Below, in pieces: positions 20,738 to 31,915 of a stretch of 64,000 bases of DNA (position 1 is the stretch's first letter; each line of letters opens with the position of its first letter). This DNA comes from Thozetella sp. PMI_491. Taxonomy: Eukaryota; Ascomycota; Sordariomycetes; Chaetosphaeriales; Chaetosphaeriaceae. The notes beneath the pieces are model-generated. The model did not search any database and was not told the DNA's origin. It saw only the letters and a program-made list of their open reading frames with translations. The position numbers and the translations under genes were made by a program. The stretch covers positions 1,166,995 through 1,230,994 of the forward strand of contig MU270029.1 in assembly GCA_021432635.1 (NCBI GenBank). The letters are read 5' to 3'.

Positions 20738-23100
20738 AAAAAGGCCGGGTTAACACAACGTGATAGCCATTTCATGGGGAAACTCATTTCATCCGTGGGA
20801 AGTCTGGATTGCTTTGTTCGAGCTTAGCTTGAGTATCTTGGGCTGTATTGCCATCGATCATGTACCATTGCTTGATCCTGTCCAGTTCATCTCGGATAGC
20901 CGCGGCATGGGCGCCATGTTCAGGTTTGTTGTAGTAGAAGCTCAGAGCCTCGTGAGTAGAGAGAGCTTATGATAAGTGATCAGTCACTCCTAGCCAACTA
21001 AATCTCGTCAGAAGTTGAAGCATATGTAAGTAGCGCAACCCTGAGCATGGAGAGAATATATACTGGAAATATTGCCCACGCTTGTCCGACGTTGCAGGCC
21101 ATGAAAGGACAAACGAGCCAGCCTGCCTTTCGACTTTCCTATGGTACAACATGTGGCGCCCAATACTCATCGTCAATTTGATGGTCAGACGCAGCTGAAC
21201 ATTCCACCCCACTTTACCATAATCCCCGAAAGACTATTGGCTAGATGGCGACTGCGCTTGCCGGGATATGAAGCGGACGCCGTGTCCAGTGCGCGGTTTG
21301 CCTTAAAAACTTCCTCATTTTCTTATTCGCAGCCCGCTGATTGGAGAGGGAACTGCAAGATGGAAGGAGGTGGGTGTCCCGACAGGATGCAGCACGATGC
21401 CAGGCTGGTAAATAATACCAAGCAAAAGTCGGGCACCGAGCCGACATATGCATCTCACATTGCCAGCGGATCTGTTCTCCAGGATGCAATACACGTAGGG
21501 AGGTACAGGGCATATCATCAACCTCTAGTATCCTTCTCCTCAGGCCAAAATCCCCGACACATCATTGGACGACCCCTGTGGGTCGAGCCACCAAAAATGC
21601 TACAGTACCAGGACCCACCGCCCTACCAAAAAACCCTGTCGTTAGCTGTCCATGGAATTTGCAAGATGCTACCACCCGCTGCAGGTAGCCAAATATGTCT
21701 GACTCCCCCCATCTCTCAACACAATCACAGTATGGCATAGCCGCTGCCAGCCTTTAGTCAGCATACCTTTCCTATCAGTTATTACCTTACGCTCGGCTTT
21801 TGTGAGCCCACTTAATCGAGTTGATGCTGGCAAGGGACAGGTTACCTGCGGTAGTTCACAAAGCTGCTAATCAAAGCTCCGCCAACATGCCTCTCTCAGA
21901 CGAAGCCATTATCGGCTTAGTGGCTTTGCTCGTCATGATTTTGCCTGCGGTCCGGTACGGGTCGAAGGCTCTCCATAAGTGGTGTCTTCGACTTCGAGGT
22001 TGCATAATGACTCGTCGCATCCCTCACGTTAGAGGTGCGTATAACCCTATAGGGATACTGGTTGGCCCTTGTTTGGTTCTCCTACTGATTGCGACCGTTA
22101 AAAAGAGGGCCATATGCTCCCGATATCGCGACAGGATCTCCACCAAGTCCCCTTCGTCCTGAGGAGCGATAATAGCAAGAATATTTTCGAAGGCATCTTT
22201 GTCCAGGATATGCGGATACTGGTGCGTGCTATACACCCCTAGTGCAGATGTCGACCGGACCTTGATCATTACTAACACATGGCATGCCATTTAGATGAAA
22301 AGGGAGTCCTTTGCTCTATATGCAACCTCGGTGACAAACTCACCTGCCACGTCCGGCACCTTTCCCGTTGCAAGTATGGGATAGCACCGGATGATCGCCG
22401 AATAACAGTCTCTAGGCCCCGTCAATAATTCTTAACTGCACGACCGGATTTCCAATGAAGCTAACCCTGTCCGAACCGAACTGCTCGACGGTAGGCGTCA
22501 CGAGTACGATCTTGGCGGCGAACGGATATTAGCCATAAACAAACTAGCCCTGCTCTGATGTGGTAACAGTTGAAGGATGAGCTACTGGCTGCGAATCGCA
22601 CTAGATTGGGAAACTCGGGGGTTATCTACGGTGGCCCTTTCCTAGGCCCACTCAGAATAATGGGTAGTTCTAACGTCTAAGAGACTTGATGTTTATGTAG
22701 GCTTTCAGATGCATAGTTTTGAGCAGTTTTATAGAGGCTTGTTCTGCTCCTGGGAGCAATAGAATCAAGCCCTAGTTTCCAAGTATAGAGATGATCCTGG
22801 TTGACAGGTTTGTTCCTGTCGGTCTGAGATTTGGGGAGCTTAAAAGCGCCGTAGCCGCTGATATCTAGGATTTCTAGGGCTGCCAAGTCACACACCCCGC
22901 TTTCCTGGCGATCCACTGCGGGGTGCTCGTTCCAGCTTACCCTTTCGACTAGCCACTTTTCGACCTGATGACATCGGTTGCTGACTTCTCCTACGTTAAA
23001 CCAGGTTAAAGAGCGCTTCCTCTGCCTGGCAACAATATAACTCGTATAGAAACAGACGATACTCTCTCACGCCGTCACCCACTGCGACAGACTTTGCAAG
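20738..23100. other. intergenic; upstream Clr5 remnant and a small hydrophobic frame
   Basis: The minus-strand text near 20790-20930 belongs to the Clr5 gene's 5' region. At 21887 (+) a short frame starts MPLSDEAIIGLVALLVMILP, a hydrophobic segment followed by basic residues; it may be a small membrane protein or part of one, but no full gene could be built. A 199-codon open frame at 21141-21740 has no recognisable content. The last 100 bp precede the PLP enzyme gene. Confidence 0.4.
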
Positions 23101-24213
23101 ATGGCCTACAATCCCCAAGTCGGCGACTCGCTCGACGACCTCGACACGCCCTCCATGATTGTCGACCTCGATGCCATGGAGGTTAACATTGCGACCATGA
23201 TGGGCCTGCTCAAACCGACAGGCATCGACATTCGACCCCACCTTAAGACCACCAAGAGCCCCGCCCTGGCCGCCAAGCTCATCGCGGCCGGCTGCAAGGG
23301 CGGATGCGTCGCTAAGGTTAGCGAGGCCGAAGTCATGATGGCTGGGGGCATCGACGATGTTTTCATCACTAGCGAGGTGGTCGGGCCGGTCAAGGTGAAG
23401 CGCCTGGTCGCGTTGGCGGCGAAGAACCCTAAGCTGCGCTGCGTGGTAGACAGTGCCGTCGGCGCCCAAGCAATCGACCAGGCGTTGAAGGAGGCCGGCG
23501 TCTCCCACCCTCTCCTCGTGCTCCTCGACCTTGACGTGGGCCACCACCGGACGGGCGTGCAGCCTAGCGAGGCTGTGGCCCTCTGCCGCGAGCTTCGCGG
23601 GCTGCAAAACCTGAAACTGATCGGAGTGCACGGCTACGAGGGCCACTTGCAGCACATGCACGGCGACAAGGAGCGCGAGGCGGACTGCCGCGCGGCCATG
23701 GGAACTCTAGCCGGGGTCGCCCAGTCACTGCGAGACGACGGCCACGATATCTCAGTCGTCACCACCGGAGGCACGGGGACGGCCGAGTTCTGCTCGACCA
23801 GCCCAGGGATCACCGAGGTGCAGCCAGGGTCGTTCATCTTTATGGATGTCGACTACCGGGCTGCAGTGGGCGGCGCACGGTTTTCCAACAGCCTCACACT
23901 CCTGTCGACTGTGATTAGCAAGCCAGAGCTGCGCAGGGTTGTGATCGACTCGGGGCTGAAGAGCCTGACAGAAGACAGCGGCTGGGCGGAGCCGAAAGCA
24001 CTGCCAGGGGTCAAGTACGAAGCCCAGGGCGACGAGCATGGGGCATTGATATGGGAGGAAGGGGTGGAACCCGGGCTAGCGGTCGGCAACAGGGTTGAGA
24101 TGATCCCCAGCCATATCGATCCAACTATCAACCTGCACGACTTCTACTATGCGCATAGGAAGGGCATTATTGAAGAGATCTGGCCTGTAGCAGCACGAGG
24201 GAAGGTGCAATAG
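23101..24213 (+). CDS. D-threonine aldolase / D-serine dehydratase-like PLP enzyme
   Basis: A 370-aa intronless frame. It has the alanine-racemase N-terminal fold (PF01168), with the PLP-binding lysine K49 in RPHLKTTKSP, followed by the D-serine dehydratase-like C-terminal domain (PF14031). The metal site near the C-terminus reads PSHIDPTINLHD, i.e. H338 and D340. In the family, a His-x-Asp pair is typical of Mn-dependent D-threonine aldolases, while His-x-Cys is typical of Zn-dependent D-serine dehydratases, so a D-3-hydroxy-amino-acid aldolase is the better guess. The VDLDVGHHRTGV and TTGGTGTAEF motifs that hold the cofactor phosphate are intact. The coding sequence is strongly GC-rich at third positions, unlike the flanking DNA, suggesting an expressed, conserved gene. 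No neighbour indicates a pathway. Confidence 0.9.
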   Translation: MAYNPQVGDSLDDLDTPSMIVDLDAMEVNIATMMGLLKPTGIDIRPHLKTTKSPALAAKLIAAGCKGGCVAKVSEAEVMMAGGIDDVFITSEVVGPVKVKRLVALAAKNPKLRCVVDSAVGAQAIDQALKEAGVSHPLLVLLDLDVGHHRTGVQPSEAVALCRELRGLQNLKLIGVHGYEGHLQHMHGDKEREADCRAAMGTLAGVAQSLRDDGHDISVVTTGGTGTAEFCSTSPGITEVQPGSFIFMDVDYRAAVGGARFSNSLTLLSTVISKPELRRVVIDSGLKSLTEDSGWAEPKALPGVKYEAQGDEHGALIWEEGVEPGLAVGNRVEMIPSHIDPTINLHDFYYAHRKGIIEEIWPVAARGKVQ

Positions 24214-24882
24214 AGAGCGCATGGAACGCTTGTTCTGTAAATCGTGGCCGTATTTAAAACTGTAGACTTTTCAAGAAGTACGTTAGCCGTACTATTTGAG
24301 TCTACCTTTGGCCGGTACATCATTGCTGTCTCATAGCCCTGGTTACCTCGGGCGTGTATAGAGGCCAGAAATACATCATCTTTTACGTTATCCAAGCACA
24401 TCACGAATATATTGTATCTAACTAGGAACACAATTGAAGGGGAATATATTTTACATTTGGGGTTACTCCTATACGTTGATAAGTGCAGGCCAATCGTAAG
24501 GTGGTGGACGATTGGTGGGGAATAGAGAATGCAGCCAGCTTAGGTATATCTACCAGAACTTATCATTAAAGCTAAAGCAAGCCCCTTAGATGCATGAGGG
24601 ATGGCAATCAGCCCCCGTGTGACGTATCACGTGTCTTCCATCGCTCACCGCATGCTCCCTCGAGAGCACGAGCCTACCTAGTCAGCCCAAGGCAGAAATG
24701 CACGCCACCTCCATAGAAAATGCACTTGGGTATAGCATGCATGCCCCCTCGCCCCTTTCAATTCCCGTCACGACGGCATTTGATTCCTGAGCAGTTGTGG
24801 CGCGCCGTGCTCAACAATTGGGTCTCGGCAAGTAGGACTACAAGATCCTCGAAGTGGCCGCGCTCTTACGCCTCACGCCCAA
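24214..24882. other. intergenic, no gene seen
   Basis: About 670 bp between two co-directional genes. The stretch 24600-24880 is the likely promoter of the NACHT gene. No distinct element could be picked out. Confidence 0.5.
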
Positions 24883-27800
24883 ATGGACCCTCTCGCGGCA
24901 ATTAGTCTTGCTACTGCCGTGGTGCAGTTCCTCGACTTTGGCGCAAAAGTATTCCGAGCCTCTCAAGACCTAGTAGGCGATGGTTCCACTGTGTCAAATT
25001 CCGAAATCAAAGCCTTGTCACGCGACCTTTCTAGCATAAGCGCCGGCCTGACGGGTCAGATCGCCACCCGCACTTCGAGCCAGCTTTCAAAAGAGGAGGA
25101 GGGGTTTTGCGAACTAGCGAGGCAATGTATCCAAGTAGCGGATGAGCTTGCCGACTATCTCGACAAGCTTTCTTCTAAGAGCAAGGATCGCCAAGTCTGG
25201 AAGTCGATTCGAGCCGCACTCCTGAGCGTGTGGAACGAGGAACACATCGAGAAACTCGCTCGCCGACTACAAGACTATCGAAGCCAGCTTACTTTACGGC
25301 TCTTATCAATATTAAATAGCCGTAGTCATGCTCAAGACGAAAAGCTCAATCTCCTAGCAGATGCCAGCAAGGATATCATAGAGGTCATCTCCGTCAACTA
25401 CGAAGGCCTTGCTGCGGATATGAACAGACAGCACGCCGAGACAATTGCGGCAATTTTCACCACTCAGGGTGGGATTACAAGCGCCATAGCCTCTAGGCCC
25501 GGGGGCATAGCTGTACCGGGCACAGAGCGCTCGACAATATCCACCACCTTTTCCCTCGACTCAGGAAGCTTTGCCACCAGGACGACCGTAAATCACATAC
25601 AGAGGGTACTAGACTCACTTCACTTTCGTGGGATCACCGAGCGAAGAAGCGCCATATCCGACGCTCATATAAAAACATTTCAGTGGGTATGGGCTGAGGC
25701 AGAGTCGGGCCAGACAGCCCGCTGGGATAACCTCAAGACTTGGCTGGAGAGTGGCAGTGGGTGTTATTGGCTAGCTGGGAAGGCTGGGTCCGGGAAGTCC
25801 TCCTTAATGAAGTATCTCCAGTCTTCCCCCCAGACCGAGGAGGCCCTCAAACGATGGGCGGGCACTTCGGAGCTTATAACGGGGTCCTTTTACTTCTGGT
25901 ATGCCGGTAACCACCTCCAGAAATCACAGACCGGACTTCTACGAAGTCTGCTCCTCAACGTTCTATCGAGTCGCCCGGATTTATGTGTGGTTTTATTTCC
26001 CGATATGTGTCGGTCGATATTCGCCGGCGAAACGGTAACAGCTTTCCTCACGCTTACGAATACCGAGCTCAGCTCTGCGTTTGCAAGGTTAACCTCCTTG
26101 GACCTTCCTGGTACTAAATTCTTTTTCCTCGTGGACGGACTGGATGAGTATTCTGGGGACCATAATGAGATATGCGATCTATTCTCTCAGGCAGCTGGCT
26201 CTCCCCATATCAAATTTCTTGTTTCTAGTCGACCATTGCCGGCATTCTTCGAGAAACTTTCAACATTTCCAAAGCTTTTCTTGCAAGATCTCACATGGGA
26301 CGACATCTACCGCTATGCCAATGATAAGCTCAGGTCGAATACCGTCTTGCAGAAGATGGAAGTATCCGACCCAGATGTTACGGCTCAATTAGTGAGCGGA
26401 ATCTGCTCTAAGGCTTGCGGAGTGTTTCTATGGGTGGTGCTAGTGGTACAAAGGCTCACCATCAGTCTCCAAAACTACGACACTAGAAAGGAACTAGAAG
26501 CAGAGATGGAAAAGCTACCGTCTGATCTGGAGAGCCTGTACGATCACATGCTAGGATCCCAGAGTAAGCATCACCAGATTCTCGGATCCAAATATTTTCA
26601 GTTGGCTTTGCGAAGCATGGACATCGGTCTTGATCTATGCCTGCTTCAGCTTTCGTTCTGCGGGGAAGAAGATTACACAAAAGCTTTAAGCAGCCCCATC
26701 CGAGAGATGCCAAGCCAGGATAGCAGCTGGATATGCGAAGCGACAGAAGGGCGCCTCCGAAGCCGGTGCTGTGGACTCCTCGAGACACAAGACTCAATCG
26801 AAGTATACCGTCCTCGTTGGGATAAGAAAGTCACATTTTTCCATCGGACCGTCGTCGAGTTTCTCCAACTTGACGCAGTGTGGAAGAAATTGCGATCTCT
26901 AACTCCCACGGAACAATTTGACGCCCATACAGCTCTGATTAGCTATGCGGTGGCAGAATTTAAGCTAGCTCCTACAGATAACCTCATGTCGTCGCAGGCC
27001 ATCTCTGCACTCATGGCTCGCATCCTCATCTACGGGAGAGAAATCAAAGATGACACCGAAGCCGCATTTCACAATCTATACCTTCCTGAATCTCACAGAG
27101 TGCTTCACTTCTACTGCCACAACTCATCCATATTTACTTCCCCAGACGAGCAGTTCAAGTCAGCCCAAGTCTCTATGGAGCGTTCAGCTGTAGTATCAGC
27201 TATGCCATACCCCTACAACTTACTCTTCATGGTGTCCTGTCTGGTTCATAAACTCGGCAAGAATTCTGGGGAGACACTTGCCCAACGCTGCGCTAAATTT
27301 GGCTGGCACCTGGATTACTCGAGACATATCAAGTCAGCCCATGTAATCATGCATTTCGTCGATGAGCGTGACGCCCGTATTCGCCAATCTATGTCAAGCC
27401 ACACACTGCTCAGTCGAGACATATACTGCCGAAAGAAAGATATCCCAAGCGCAGACATAAGCTTATGGAATTCGAGATGGGCGGACATTAGCTCGAACCC
27501 CTCTTCGCTGACATCTATTAGTTTGTGGGAGTATCTCCTGCACTATATTTTCGTAATCACCAGTCTTCCTGAGAGGGTTGAGGCACGCGATGTTATGTCG
27601 GATCCGCACATGATGTTATCCCTGCTCGACATTATATTAGTCATGTTCCATGAAATGGAGTTCTACGACCCGGTTCGGTATGTGATTCAGGTAAAGCAGC
27701 GTGGTGGGGAGGTTGTTCTAGACGTTGCCCTGTTAAGTCGGTTGTCATGCATCTTTTGGACCAAAGCAACCACTGCACCCGACCTGTTCGACCCACGGAC

Positions 27801-28083
27801 ATTTGCAGCTCTAGCAAAGCGTCTCTGGCAAATAGAGAGTTTCCTGATATCCAGGACCATCTCTGACTCCATGGAGTTCAAATCGACTACATGGAGGTTG
27901 TTAGGTGGAGAAAAGGTGGCACCTGAGAAGAAAACGACGCTCAAGAAGCCCATTGGGTTCTGGGACAAGTTTAGGGTGTCAAGTGACAGGGAAAGGGAGG
28001 CGTCAGCGAAGGAGGAACAGCCATCCGTTACGGTGGTATACGTCGATTCCCCATGGAAGAAGTACACCGAAAGAATGGATTGA
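24883..28083 (+). CDS. STAND/NLR protein: HeLo/SesA-like N-terminus + NACHT + helical C-terminus
   Basis: A single 1066-aa frame starting MDPLAAISLATAVVQFLDFG AK. This opening and the helical first 200 residues are those of the fungal STAND N-terminal domains (HeLo-like/SesA-like, PF17111 group), which in characterised cases are membrane-disrupting death effectors. Residues about 285-470 form the NACHT domain: P-loop WLAGKAGSGKSSLMK (about 297-311), Walker B FFFLVDGLDEYSGDH (about 412-426) and the sensor-like FLVSSRPLPAF. The following region (EMEKLPSDLESLYDHML, FFHRTVVEFL) is the winged-helix/DUF7791-type extension common after fungal NACHT domains. No WD40, ankyrin or TPR repeats follow, so the sensor part is either the helical C-terminus or missing. 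It ends 164 bp from the stop of a convergent HET-domain gene. Intron-free model; good confidence. Confidence 0.88.
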   Translation: MDPLAAISLATAVVQFLDFGAKVFRASQDLVGDGSTVSNSEIKALSRDLSSISAGLTGQIATRTSSQLSKEEEGFCELARQCIQVADELADYLDKLSSKSKDRQVWKSIRAALLSVWNEEHIEKLARRLQDYRSQLTLRLLSILNSRSHAQDEKLNLLADASKDIIEVISVNYEGLAADMNRQHAETIAAIFTTQGGITSAIASRPGGIAVPGTERSTISTTFSLDSGSFATRTTVNHIQRVLDSLHFRGITERRSAISDAHIKTFQWVWAEAESGQTARWDNLKTWLESGSGCYWLAGKAGSGKSSLMKYLQSSPQTEEALKRWAGTSELITGSFYFWYAGNHLQKSQTGLLRSLLLNVLSSRPDLCVVLFPDMCRSIFAGETVTAFLTLTNTELSSAFARLTSLDLPGTKFFFLVDGLDEYSGDHNEICDLFSQAAGSPHIKFLVSSRPLPAFFEKLSTFPKLFLQDLTWDDIYRYANDKLRSNTVLQKMEVSDPDVTAQLVSGICSKACGVFLWVVLVVQRLTISLQNYDTRKELEAEMEKLPSDLESLYDHMLGSQSKHHQILGSKYFQLALRSMDIGLDLCLLQLSFCGEEDYTKALSSPIREMPSQDSSWICEATEGRLRSRCCGLLETQDSIEVYRPRWDKKVTFFHRTVVEFLQLDAVWKKLRSLTPTEQFDAHTALISYAVAEFKLAPTDNLMSSQAISALMARILIYGREIKDDTEAAFHNLYLPESHRVLHFYCHNSSIFTSPDEQFKSAQVSMERSAVVSAMPYPYNLLFMVSCLVHKLGKNSGETLAQRCAKFGWHLDYSRHIKSAHVIMHFVDERDARIRQSMSSHTLLSRDIYCRKKDIPSADISLWNSRWADISSNPSSLTSISLWEYLLHYIFVITSLPERVEARDVMSDPHMMLSLLDIILVMFHEMEFYDPVRYVIQVKQRGGEVVLDVALLSRLSCIFWTKATTAPDLFDPRTFAALAKRLWQIESFLISRTISDSMEFKSTTWRLLGGEKVAPEKKTTLKKPIGFWDKFRVSSDREREASAKEEQPSVTVVYVDSPWKKYTERMD

Positions 28084-28246
28084 TTTCCGCACAAGGCAAT
28101 TCAGACTTGAACTTCGGGAAGCGAGCCGCCAGTGCCACCAAACCGGCCATTGAAGCCAACCAACCCCAAAGCAAATTAGTCTATTTCCTGAGACCGAAAG
28201 CATAGAAGCAGCTGTTTATTTGAGCCCAGAAGAAAGCTAGAAATAA

Positions 28247-30052
28247 CTAAATAAGAACAATTGTCTCTAGGGGCGAAGAGCAATTGCTCTCTGCATGGAG
28301 CCGAGAGCGGTGGCCTAATGCATGCAACTCATCTGCCAAGTGCGTCAGTGCCTCCCCGTCCATAATGCCCCTGATATAGCACTCTCCAACGAGGCGGTAG
28401 CTCCCATTGGCCTGAAGCCGCAGCACTTGAGGAACTGGGGCACCAAGCAAGACTGCAATGACGTCTCCCGCCTCGGCCTCGGCGGGCACTAGGCCCAGGA
28501 GCCCGTCACGGGTCACTAGCAGTCTTCGTCCAAAAGAATATCTCAAGTCGCGGAAATCGCCTCCGGGGTGTATATCAAGCTGCTCATGCCCTAGACCTCG
28601 GTTTCTTTGGATGGCTGGAGTCGGCTGCGCGACGATGGTGTGCCATAGTTCATCGGAATTTGGCTTTTTCTTCAGAAAGCGAGAGCCAGGGTAAACACCT
28701 TGGGTAGCCCAGTAACCAAGAGTTTCTGCAGGCTGGGCCGGTGGCGTCACAAATCGAATCACCTTTGCAAGCTGTTAGCTAGATTATGGCACCGAGGTCG
28801 TTGCATGGAGATGAATCTCACCAATTCGTTCCAGCTGTTGAGCACATCAAGAGCTGACTCATACTGTCGCGGACAAACCGTTCCCAGATGCATTGTGTTA
28901 TCAACTCTTACTCCCATGCAGCTCAGCTTGGAATCGCTAAAGCTAATTCCAATCGCTGGCCAACCACCGGCATTATAGGGTTCTTCACCCCTGTTTGATA
29001 ACCCCAGAGGGACGGATCCAGTACCAGAGTCCCACCTGGGGACCCATGACGGTCCGCTCCGTTGTGGTCCTTGAACACCAGAGAGAAGGGTTAGAGATTG
29101 TGTTTGTTGGATGATGCCGATGGCCAGTTTGTTGCACAAGACCTCGCCTGAGTCGGTAGGTATCGTCTCGCGAAGGATTTCTTTTGCTTCATATGGAAAC
29201 AGAGAGCGAACGATAGATATCCTCTCCTCTGGCTCAGTTCCTCGACTGTGCTTGCCGTAAAGCTGCTGTAGCAGCGAGGGGCGCTGCATAGCGGTAAGAC
29301 CGTAAGATATCGTCACCGGTATGTCGTCGGTCGGACTCGCAAAGACGACGGATCTCCGCCAAAAGTCTAGGAGGAGGTCCATGGAGAAGCAGCAACCGAT
29401 GCAGATAAATAGGACACAGCGCGAGTGGATCAAAGCCTGAAGAGACGTCGCGTGATTGAACCAGGGGCGGTTATCTAGGAACTGGTTGAGGAAGGTAAAG
29501 TGGACGCTGTCTTTAATCCTTAGCCAAGGCTCGAGCATGTATGACAAGATGGAGCTAGCCCGACCGGACCGGTCGTCTTCCCCGAGGTAAACCAAGGTGC
29601 GGCCAGCTTGCTGGTAGATCGACTCGGTCAAGGCCTCATGATGAACCCTGTCGTCATGGCTGTCTTCGTTCGTACAAAGAGCCTGTATCCAGAGAAGACT
29701 GGAGGAGTTTGTCAAAATATAATGCTACACCTGGCCCGAGGCTTCCCACAACTCACCGAGACTGGTCTTCAAATCGGACTGCTCTCAACGCCGCAAGAAC
29801 GTCAAAAGTAGTTTTCACCCGTTCATCTGAGCAAGACAAAGAGAGTGCATCGGCATCGGAACTCTGGATTCCGTCAAATGTGTCAAGGCTCAATATCTCG
29901 TAGAAGGGAATCTGAGGAGAGTCAAGCCGCAGGGTTTTGTATCGAATCTCGAGGGAGTCGCATTGTTGGGGCAACTGGTTCCTGACCCATCGTCCCGGGA
30001 GGAGCTCCACGAGCCGGATTTCCTTCTCGCCTAGAATCTGGTCCACATGCAT
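28247..30052 (-). CDS. heterokaryon incompatibility (HET) domain protein
   Basis: Exons 30052-29757, 29698-28822 and 28762-28247, with introns of 58 and 59 nt (GTGAGT to CTCCAG; GTGAGA to TGCAAAG, branch CTAAC), give 562 aa. The N-terminal half holds the HET domain (PF06985): EIRLVELLPG, IPFYEILSLDTFDG and, across the first splice junction, LLWIQALCTNEDSHDDRVHH then YQQAGRTLVYLGEDD. The C-terminal half has the usual HET-protein tail, SGPSWVPRWD and VLRLQANGSYRLVGECYIRG. HET proteins trigger or execute cell death in non-self recognition between hyphae. The canonical LSYxWG is here LSLDTFDG and LCINQ is LCTNE, both drifted. Convergent with the NACHT gene on its 3' side. Confidence 0.85.
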
Positions 30053-30848
30053 CCTGATGGAGGGCGCAATGGAAGCAAGTTATAAAAGTGAGGTGTGCCA
30101 TTGTCGAAGGGAGAGGGCTAAGATTTTGTTCCGACTACTTCCAAGCCCCAAGTCAAGGCAGCAGTGCGGGTCTCTGGCGGCCGCTCCGCCTATAACCCCT
30201 GTGCGCGCGGGTGGGGCGCCAGCTAGGCAGGTAAGCGGTAAGCGACAAGCCGGGGGAGATATGCGGAAGACAGCATTCCAAGTCGGTAAAAGAAGCCCAG
30301 AAGATGCAAGCTGCACAGATGCATGGGTCAATACAGCCACGCCCTCTTACCGGTACAAAAAGGTGGGATGGGTCAGATTCGCAAAGTTGCTCGAGTCTGG
30401 GCGTAACACTAAAGCTTGTTCAATGTTTAAAGCGACCCAAAGTAAATGGTGGGATTATCCACTTCAGAGCTTCCTGTTGCCTGCAACTGAGGAGTTGGCA
30501 AATCTACAGAGAGGGCTGTCGCGGTTGGGGGCGAGAGGTTGCAAGCTATTCAGGGATTCGGCAGCTTACCCGGTAGCACGTGCTCCTGAGTGTTGGCCAG
30601 TCGCAATTATAACCCGTCATCCCACCGCTTATTTCGTTGAGAGAGCGAGAACCGTCTGACGTACTGCATACGGCGCTTCGGTTTTATTCTCAATATCTTG
30701 TAGTGTTGCAATACATTCCTTTTCCTCAACTCTAGGCGAGAAACCTCACCAGGCTTTAGTTTACTAGGTACATGACGGAAGAATTTTCTACACAGAGACC
30801 AAAGAGTACTGGCACAAAACGGGAGTTCCCGGCTTTGCCCCTACCGCT
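30053..30848. other. divergent intergenic region
   Basis: About 800 bp between the start of the HET gene (-) and the start of the paralog gene (+). An upstream frame just before 30849 (WHKTGVPGFAPTA) is open and could extend the next gene if spliced from an earlier exon, but no start was found. Confidence 0.45.
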
Positions 30849-31915
30849 ATGCAGCACAGCTCGGAGCTCACGGAGGACGAGCTGGTACTGATCCAGGAGC
30901 ATGCCGACCAGGCCCGCCAGTCTTTCGCTGGTCTCAAGAAGGCTCGTCCCAAGACGACGGCACCCATGGCTAGTACGCCGAAGAGCGGCACCGCTCCTCC
31001 CGAGACCGCGGCTATACCGCCCGGCACGCCCGACAACAAGCTCGCGGTCGAGTTTTCCAAGGCCTTTAGCGCCTGGATGAAGGCGGTCAGGGGTTGCCCG
31101 AGCTCCAAGTCATCAACCTGGCTCCGGCTTCCTGAGTACGCCAACCTCAAGAAGCTCGGCACCGGCATCGTGCCGCTGCTTACCGACAGGTTGGCCAAGG
31201 GCGAGGTACCCGCCTCGCGTGCGTTATTCGATATTGATAAGGTCAAACTACAGGATAAGGTCAAAACCTCGACGCTGAGCGACTTTAGGGCCGTAATCCT
31301 TAAGATCGAGGTGGTCCACATTGTCGAGACTAGGAAGCTCTTAGCGGCGTTTGCCGAGCGCAAGGACGAGCTGAAGCCGCGCACACACGACGAAGTATGA
31401 GCCTTTTCTCAGTCACAGGGCCCACAGAGCCCTCTCCATATTTTTCTTACCGTCGCCTCCTTGTATCCCTTCTTTTACAGGTGCACGTAGCCCGCCACCC
31501 TCCTTCTAGCCCCCGGGCCCTCTCTCCCCGACCTATATGGCCAACATTCTCAATCTCAGTCCCTGACTAAACTCCAACCTCATAGACCCTCTCTGTCGTC
31601 GCCTCTAAGGAAGCCTGCCGCAAAGTTCTTGCGGACCCGCTCTTTGAAGCCGTCGTCGCGTGCGGCTACACAGCTGTGCCAGAGATCCTCGCCCGTCTGA
31701 AACGTGAGCACAAGCACGACCCCTACGGCTACAGCCACGACGTATGGCTCGAGATGCTGGCCCAGATCCACGTTATCGAAGTGTACGGAGATCGTAACAA
31801 GAAGGCCGAAGAGCAGGAATTCGAGGCGTGGCTGGATGAATATGTGGATGAGGAGGAACACCATGAGGGTTTGCAGAACAAAGAGTCGGACGCTCTTGAC
31901 GATGCCGAGGACTAA
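30849..31915 (+). CDS. truncated paralog of the 12.2-13.9 kb protein (helical C-terminal domain)
   Basis: Exons 30849-31394 and 31586-31915, joined in phase 0 across a 191-nt intron (GTATGA to CTCATAG, branch GACTAAAC), give 291 aa. From residue about 65 the protein tracks the C-terminal domain of the gene at 12220-13929: FSKAFSAWMKAVRGC against FEKCFEAWKKTW, EYANLKKLGTGIVPLL against EYKQLIKLGPAILPQL, and LADPLFEAVVACG against MANPLFREIVKEGG, then EFEAWLDEY against EFEQWLATY. The DUF7689-like head and long repeat linker are absent, leaving a short Ala/Pro/Thr-rich N-terminus. Intron positions differ from the paralog. The protein is acidic at its end and has no signal or membrane segment. Function unknown. 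An earlier, unseen 5' exon is possible. Confidence 0.72.

Noticed and set aside
21141-21740. 199-codon plus-strand open frame
   Set aside because: No recognisable motif, poor composition and no splice partners; likely chance.
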